A stretch of DNA of 64,000 bases from Ooceraea biroi (taxonomy: Eukaryota > Arthropoda > Insecta > Hymenoptera > Formicidae): the NCBI RefSeq assembly GCF_003672135.1, contig NC_039506.1, positions 2,604,001 to 2,668,000 on the forward strand, in the 5' to 3' direction. This document shows, piece after piece, positions 62,601-64,000 of this stretch. Every line of letters begins with the position of its first letter. The first letter of the stretch is position 1. A program made the position numbers and the translations under genes. The notes under the pieces were generated by a model. That model was not told where the DNA came from. It searched no databases and saw nothing but the letters and a program-made list of their open reading frames with translations.

Positions 62601-64000
62601 TTCCACCATCATTGCAGTTATATAACGGCCGGCAACGCGAACTTTATTGAAAGTCAATATTCTCGCGTGATTAGCACGTTCAGTGTCAGTGAGGAAAGAC
62701 TTGAACTTTCGCCTCTTATGAATCTGAAAGAGTACGAGGGAGCTTAATTGATTGATTGTGTCGACGAGGTATATTGACCGGCTGCAACTTCGTACGTTGA
62801 TTAACCGATTCCATGCATCGGCTCACACCGTATTAATGTACGGCCGCAACTAGTTGCCGCAATATATTACTCATCGATTCTCGTCCCTCGTTCATCACTC
62901 AAACTCCAAATAAAAGTTTCTTCAAGGAACACGCGAGTCCTCGCGACTCGCTGGAAGAGCATAAAAAAATTCCATAATTGAATTGTTCCTGGAATCATTC
63001 CCCGACAATAATCCCGCAGCCATCGTTTCCAGACGATAGCCATCTCCTGTCGCGGAAGTGGTATGGCGCTCCTTAACACGAGTCGCTCGTGGACGTCGCG
63101 AGAGATAATCCGCGGAACGAGTCGAGCCGGCCAAGCACTACAGCCGAGAGACAAGTGCATACAATAAGCGCGGGATGTCGATTGGCGGATTGTTCCGCGT
63201 GGCCGCTGCGGAGCAGGGATGCTGCCGAGATGGACCGTCGTCTCGAGCGGTCGGAGCGACGACGCGTCGATCAGATGGGCAATCGGCATCGCGAGAGCCG
63301 GCTTTTTCACCGGTAGGCCGCTTATTCCGATCATTAGGAAGCCGGGTGTCAAAGTGTCCGGTCTGTCTTGCACGTCTAACTGATAGCGTCGCGCTTACGC
63401 TCAATGCTTGCGTCTGCAAAGTGAACGTGAGAACGCGGCGCGATGAGGAAGATGAGTCTGGTCGATGACACGCGTGTCGCAGTCCTCGCGGACTGAGCGA
63501 GGACTCGGAAACTGGTTTGTTTGAGTGAGGACACGGGAGAGGCCACGAAAGACACCGGGGACCGGTTAATTACCGGTGATACTGATGGTCAGAGACGTAC
63601 ACTCGCGCTAATGACGGCGCCGCGCGAGCGTGGAGGCTTCGATGGCTTTCGTAGATGGTACTCGGACGATACGGTGCGCGCCTCGTTGACGGGAATCAAA
63701 GCCGATTGTTACTAAATCGCGCCACTGTGCCGACCGTATCACATTTTATTTGGGAGCGTGGGGACGGCGGGCACGGTACTTTTGACAGTTCAAAATTGGT
63801 ATCTGTCTGTGCGTGAAGCCTATTGGCCGCGGTTACTGACGACGAAACGCAACGCGCGTTTACGAATATCCGCAGAAATTAAAAACTGACAGTAGTGCAC
63901 GGGTAGGAGGCGATTTTAATTGTCATCAGCAGCGCGCAAATTATTTCGGTATCCAAAGGTTAAAAGTGATTGCAATTTTTGATCACGTATTGGATGATCA

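Larger units (their letters stand above)
52065..64000. other. Putative intron, distal part, no gene supported
   Basis: CpG-rich and purine- or pyrimidine-biased patches occur at 53.3-54.0, 54.6-55.6, 56.8-57.3, 58.5-58.9, 59.5-60.3 and 61.0-62.3 kb. They contain Z-DNA-prone CG/TG runs (57624-57647), a direct repeat at 57829-57868, an 18-bp palindrome (59609-59626), and two GCCGTACGT copies 11 bp apart (61055, 61066). No frame shows the widely spaced C-x2-C-x12-H-x5-H fingers expected of the next Teashirt exon. Confidence 0.55.

Overview
The window reads as nuclear DNA of an insect, most likely a hymenopteran such as an ant. The evidence is short introns with GTAAGT/GTGAGT donors in a zinc-finger gene, a first exon of the Teashirt/Tiptop family, very abundant CpG in blocks alternating with AT-rich stretches, and many dinucleotide tracts. 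There are no operons, bacterial ribosome sites, rRNA, tRNA or CRISPR arrays. Most long open frames are shadows of CpG-rich or purine/pyrimidine-biased DNA, not genes.

Region 1 (about 1-8000): a minus-strand multi-exon C2H2 zinc-finger gene. Five coding exons (7958-6990, 6648-6364, 5976-5659, 5370-4748, 4451-3975) join in frame through introns of about 290-390 bp. They give at least 890 residues with an acidic N-terminal half, three GKW-P repeats and about a dozen C2H2/C2HC fingers. The last exon in view ends inside a finger at a consensus donor, so the 3' end lies in an unseen exon, perhaps beyond the left edge. A CpG-rich block at 8.7-9.4 kb may hold its promoter and 5' UTR.

Region 2 (8-20.6 kb): mostly intergenic. 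A small plus-strand candidate gene with one 70-bp intron may lie at 10.88-11.17 kb. CpG-rich and pyrimidine-biased blocks occur at 11.8-13.0 and 19.0-19.6 kb.

Region 3 (20.6-22.8 kb): a strong CpG-rich, promoter-like block leads into a long 5' UTR with several uORFs. It ends in a tiny coding exon, MPRRKQHAPQRMK plus one base, followed by GTGAGT. This matches the conserved start of Teashirt/Tiptop (vertebrate TSHZ) C2H2 transcription factors. The main zinc-finger exon is not in the window.

Region 4 (22.8-64 kb): best read as the large first intron of that gene. It has no recognisable transposon and no convincing protein gene. It holds clustered motifs and local repeats: an E-box doublet, a GATA-site cluster, a Z-DNA-prone AC/GC tract, a 93-bp-period duplication, a Pho/YY1-like plus GAGA block resembling a Polycomb response element, Hox/Exd-like sites, and a family of diverged repeats at 50.4-52.1 kb. 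Further CpG blocks at 35.8-37.1, 39.5-40.2 and 40.7-41.5 kb could be alternative promoters or regulatory islands. All regulatory interpretations are inference from motif content.
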